From NCBI GenBank assembly GCA_964359085.1, contig CAYHRT010000202.1:1-7379 (forward strand): a DNA stretch of 7,379 nucleotides, written 5' to 3'. The position numbers and the translations under genes are program-made. The stretch comes from GWA2-49-15 sp964359085 (GTDB taxonomy: Bacteria; Bdellovibrionota; Bacteriovoracia; Bacteriovoracales; Bacteriovoracaceae). Shown piece by piece: positions 6,568 through 7,379 of this stretch. The notes beneath the pieces are model-generated. The model made no database searches. It had not been told where the DNA came from and saw only the letters and a list, made by a program, of their open reading frames with translations. Position 1 is the first letter of the stretch. Every line of letters starts with the position of its first letter.

Positions 6568-6906
6568 TTATTGGCCTTTAGTATCCGTGGGTGTCTTTAT
6601 CCCAGCAACCTCAGGCCCTGAAGCAAACTTAATACGTTGAACTTCCTGTTCAATACTATCTAGGTCTTCCTGACAATTTCGGATGGTTTTAATCAAATCC
6701 TGAGACTTTGAGTTTTGCCAGTCGATTTCCCCATTTTCGATGGCCTTATAAAACAACTTACCCAGCTCTTCGTAAGCCTCATGCAAACAAGTATTGGTTT
6801 TAGATGCTGTTAGCATCTTTTTCCCGATAGCTGTGGTTTTACGAATCTCTTCGTGACATACGTTGAGTAGTTCTTGCACTCTCGTTTTCCATTCTCCGCG
6901 TTCCAT
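6568..6906 (-). CDS. Small helical protein of unknown function
   Basis: I do not recognise this 112-residue protein. It has no signal peptide or membrane segment and looks cytoplasmic and nearly all helical. It has an amphipathic stretch at about 5-56 (RVQELLNVCHEEI, then LHEAYEELGKLFYKAI), an acidic hinge with ENGEIDW (57-63), and a C-terminal helix (about 68-93, DLIKTIRNCQEDLDSIEQEVQRIKF) that could form a coiled coil. A Gly/Pro/Thr-rich tail ends it. Three cysteines (17, 40, 78) are spaced too widely for a simple zinc ribbon. The ATG at 6906 has TAAGGA 5 nt upstream on the minus strand, a convincing ribosome binding site. It precedes the M16 protease gene by 58 bp in the same direction, and a promoter candidate lies just upstream, so the two may form an operon. 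Reality of the gene is likely; function is unknown. Confidence 0.78.
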   Translation of the reverse strand: MERGEWKTRVQELLNVCHEEIRKTTAIGKKMLTASKTNTCLHEAYEELGKLFYKAIENGEIDWQNSKSQDLIKTIRNCQEDLDSIEQEVQRIKFASGPEVAGIKTPTDTKGQ

Positions 6907-6940
6907 ACATTTCCTTAAGTTTCTGAATGCACAATAATCT

Positions 6941-6969
6941 ATTATATACCTATTTGTCGCCCTTGTTAG
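6941..6969 (-). promoter_or_regulatory. Promoter for the small gene (and possibly the M16 gene)
   Basis: On the minus strand, a perfect TATAAT (6941-6946) follows CTAACA (6964-6969, four of six matches to the -35 consensus) at a 17-bp spacing. It would give a leader of roughly 30 nt before the ATG at 6906. Its -35 box overlaps that of the opposing promoter. Confidence 0.55.
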
Positions 6970-6990
6970 GCCTGCACAATTGGGTATGAT
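6963..6990 (+). promoter_or_regulatory. Promoter for the acyltransferase gene
   Basis: TTGTTA (6963-6968, four of six -35 matches) and TATGAT (6985-6990, five of six -10 matches) are spaced by 16 bp. The expected leader is short, under 30 nt, and contains TAAGG (7014-7018) 6 nt before the ATG at 7025. Confidence 0.5.
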
Positions 6991-7024
6991 AAGGTAATCT
7001 GATTACACAAACTTAAGGCATAAT

Positions 7025-7379
7025 ATGGAGCTTCGAAAACTATCCAAACTGCTCAACATCCCCTTTCCAAAAACGATCAGCGAGGATGAGTTAAATCGAA
7101 TTTTTGCGGTGTTAGAGCGTCGGCATCCGACTGGTGAAGACCCTTGGGGGCTGAATTTGAGAAAATCGCGCGATTCAGTCAAATTTGGTTTCCCGATCTA
7201 TAAACATTATTTTAAAACGCGAGTTATTGGGGCACACAAAGTGCAAGATCGCCCCTATATGGTTGTTAGTAACCATTCAGGACAAATTGCCATTGATGGA
7301 ATGCTGATTACGGCTGCTTTTATTTTTGATATCTGGCCTCCACGTATTTTACGTTCCATGGTGGAGAGATTTGTCATGA
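7025..7379 (+). CDS. PlsC-like phospholipid/glycerol acyltransferase, N-terminal part (partial)
   Basis: The first 118 residues are present and the gene runs off the right edge. The block YMVVSNHSGQIAIDGMLI (78-95) is the acyltransferase active-site motif I region: His84 is the expected catalytic base and Asp91 its partner. The spacing is H-x6-D, not the H-x4-D of classical PlsC. From memory this matches a subgroup of lysophospholipid acyltransferase-like proteins with NHSG....D motifs. Such enzymes transfer a fatty acyl chain to a glycerol-phosphate or similar hydroxyl at the inner membrane. The upstream 75 residues (ELRKLSKLLNIPF..., then FGFPIYKHYFKTRVIG) are the usual leader of that subgroup, with no signal peptide. 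The ATG at 7025 has TAAGG 6 nt before it. The glycerol-phosphate-binding motifs would lie beyond the edge, so the exact substrate cannot be given. Confidence 0.85.
   Translation, partial: MELRKLSKLLNIPFPKTISEDELNRIFAVLERRHPTGEDPWGLNLRKSRDSVKFGFPIYKHYFKTRVIGAHKVQDRPYMVVSNHSGQIAIDGMLITAAFIFDIWPPRILRSMVERFVM

Overview
The window carries eight protein-coding genes, two of them cut by the window edges, and no RNA gene, mobile element or CRISPR array that I can see. The base composition is moderately AT-rich. The gene set is a Gram-negative one: a lipoprotein with a SmpA/BamE-like end, a sigma-54 activator, a FliL-like membrane protein and a secreted M16 protease. The style resembles predatory or deltaproteobacteria-like lineages such as Bdellovibrionota, but this is an impression from protein style, not a search result.

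Layout, left to right. (1) On the minus strand lie the first half of accA (1-518, running off the left edge) and, upstream of it, a lipoprotein gene (682-1338). A good sigma-70-like promoter for accA (599-627) sits between them. (2) A divergent intergenic region (1339-1517) holds two clear inverted repeats. (3) A plus-strand membrane protein with a C-terminal FliL-like domain follows (about 1518-2435). It has no ATG near its front. (4) A minus-strand sigma-54-dependent activator (2428-3741) overlaps that gene tail-to-tail by 8 bp. (5) engB, encoding the ribosome-assembly GTPase (3865-4515), diverges from the activator. (6) A minus-strand M16 metalloprotease (4518-6509) begins its stop codon only 2 bp past the engB stop. 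It is extended by three membrane segments and a PH-like tail. Upstream of it is a small helical protein gene (6568-6906), possibly co-transcribed. (7) Back-to-back promoters (about 6941-6990) separate that pair from a plus-strand acyltransferase (7025 to the right edge).

There is no obvious single pathway. accA and the acyltransferase both belong to lipid synthesis, engB to ribosome assembly, and the lipoprotein, FliL-like and M16 proteins to the envelope. The most unusual items are the M16/membrane/PH-like fusion, the FliL-like protein in a non-flagellar setting with an unclear non-ATG start, and the paired dyads between the lipoprotein and FliL-like genes. No gene-free stretch exceeds 300 bp. 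I did not find a recognisable multi-gene defence or other novel system.
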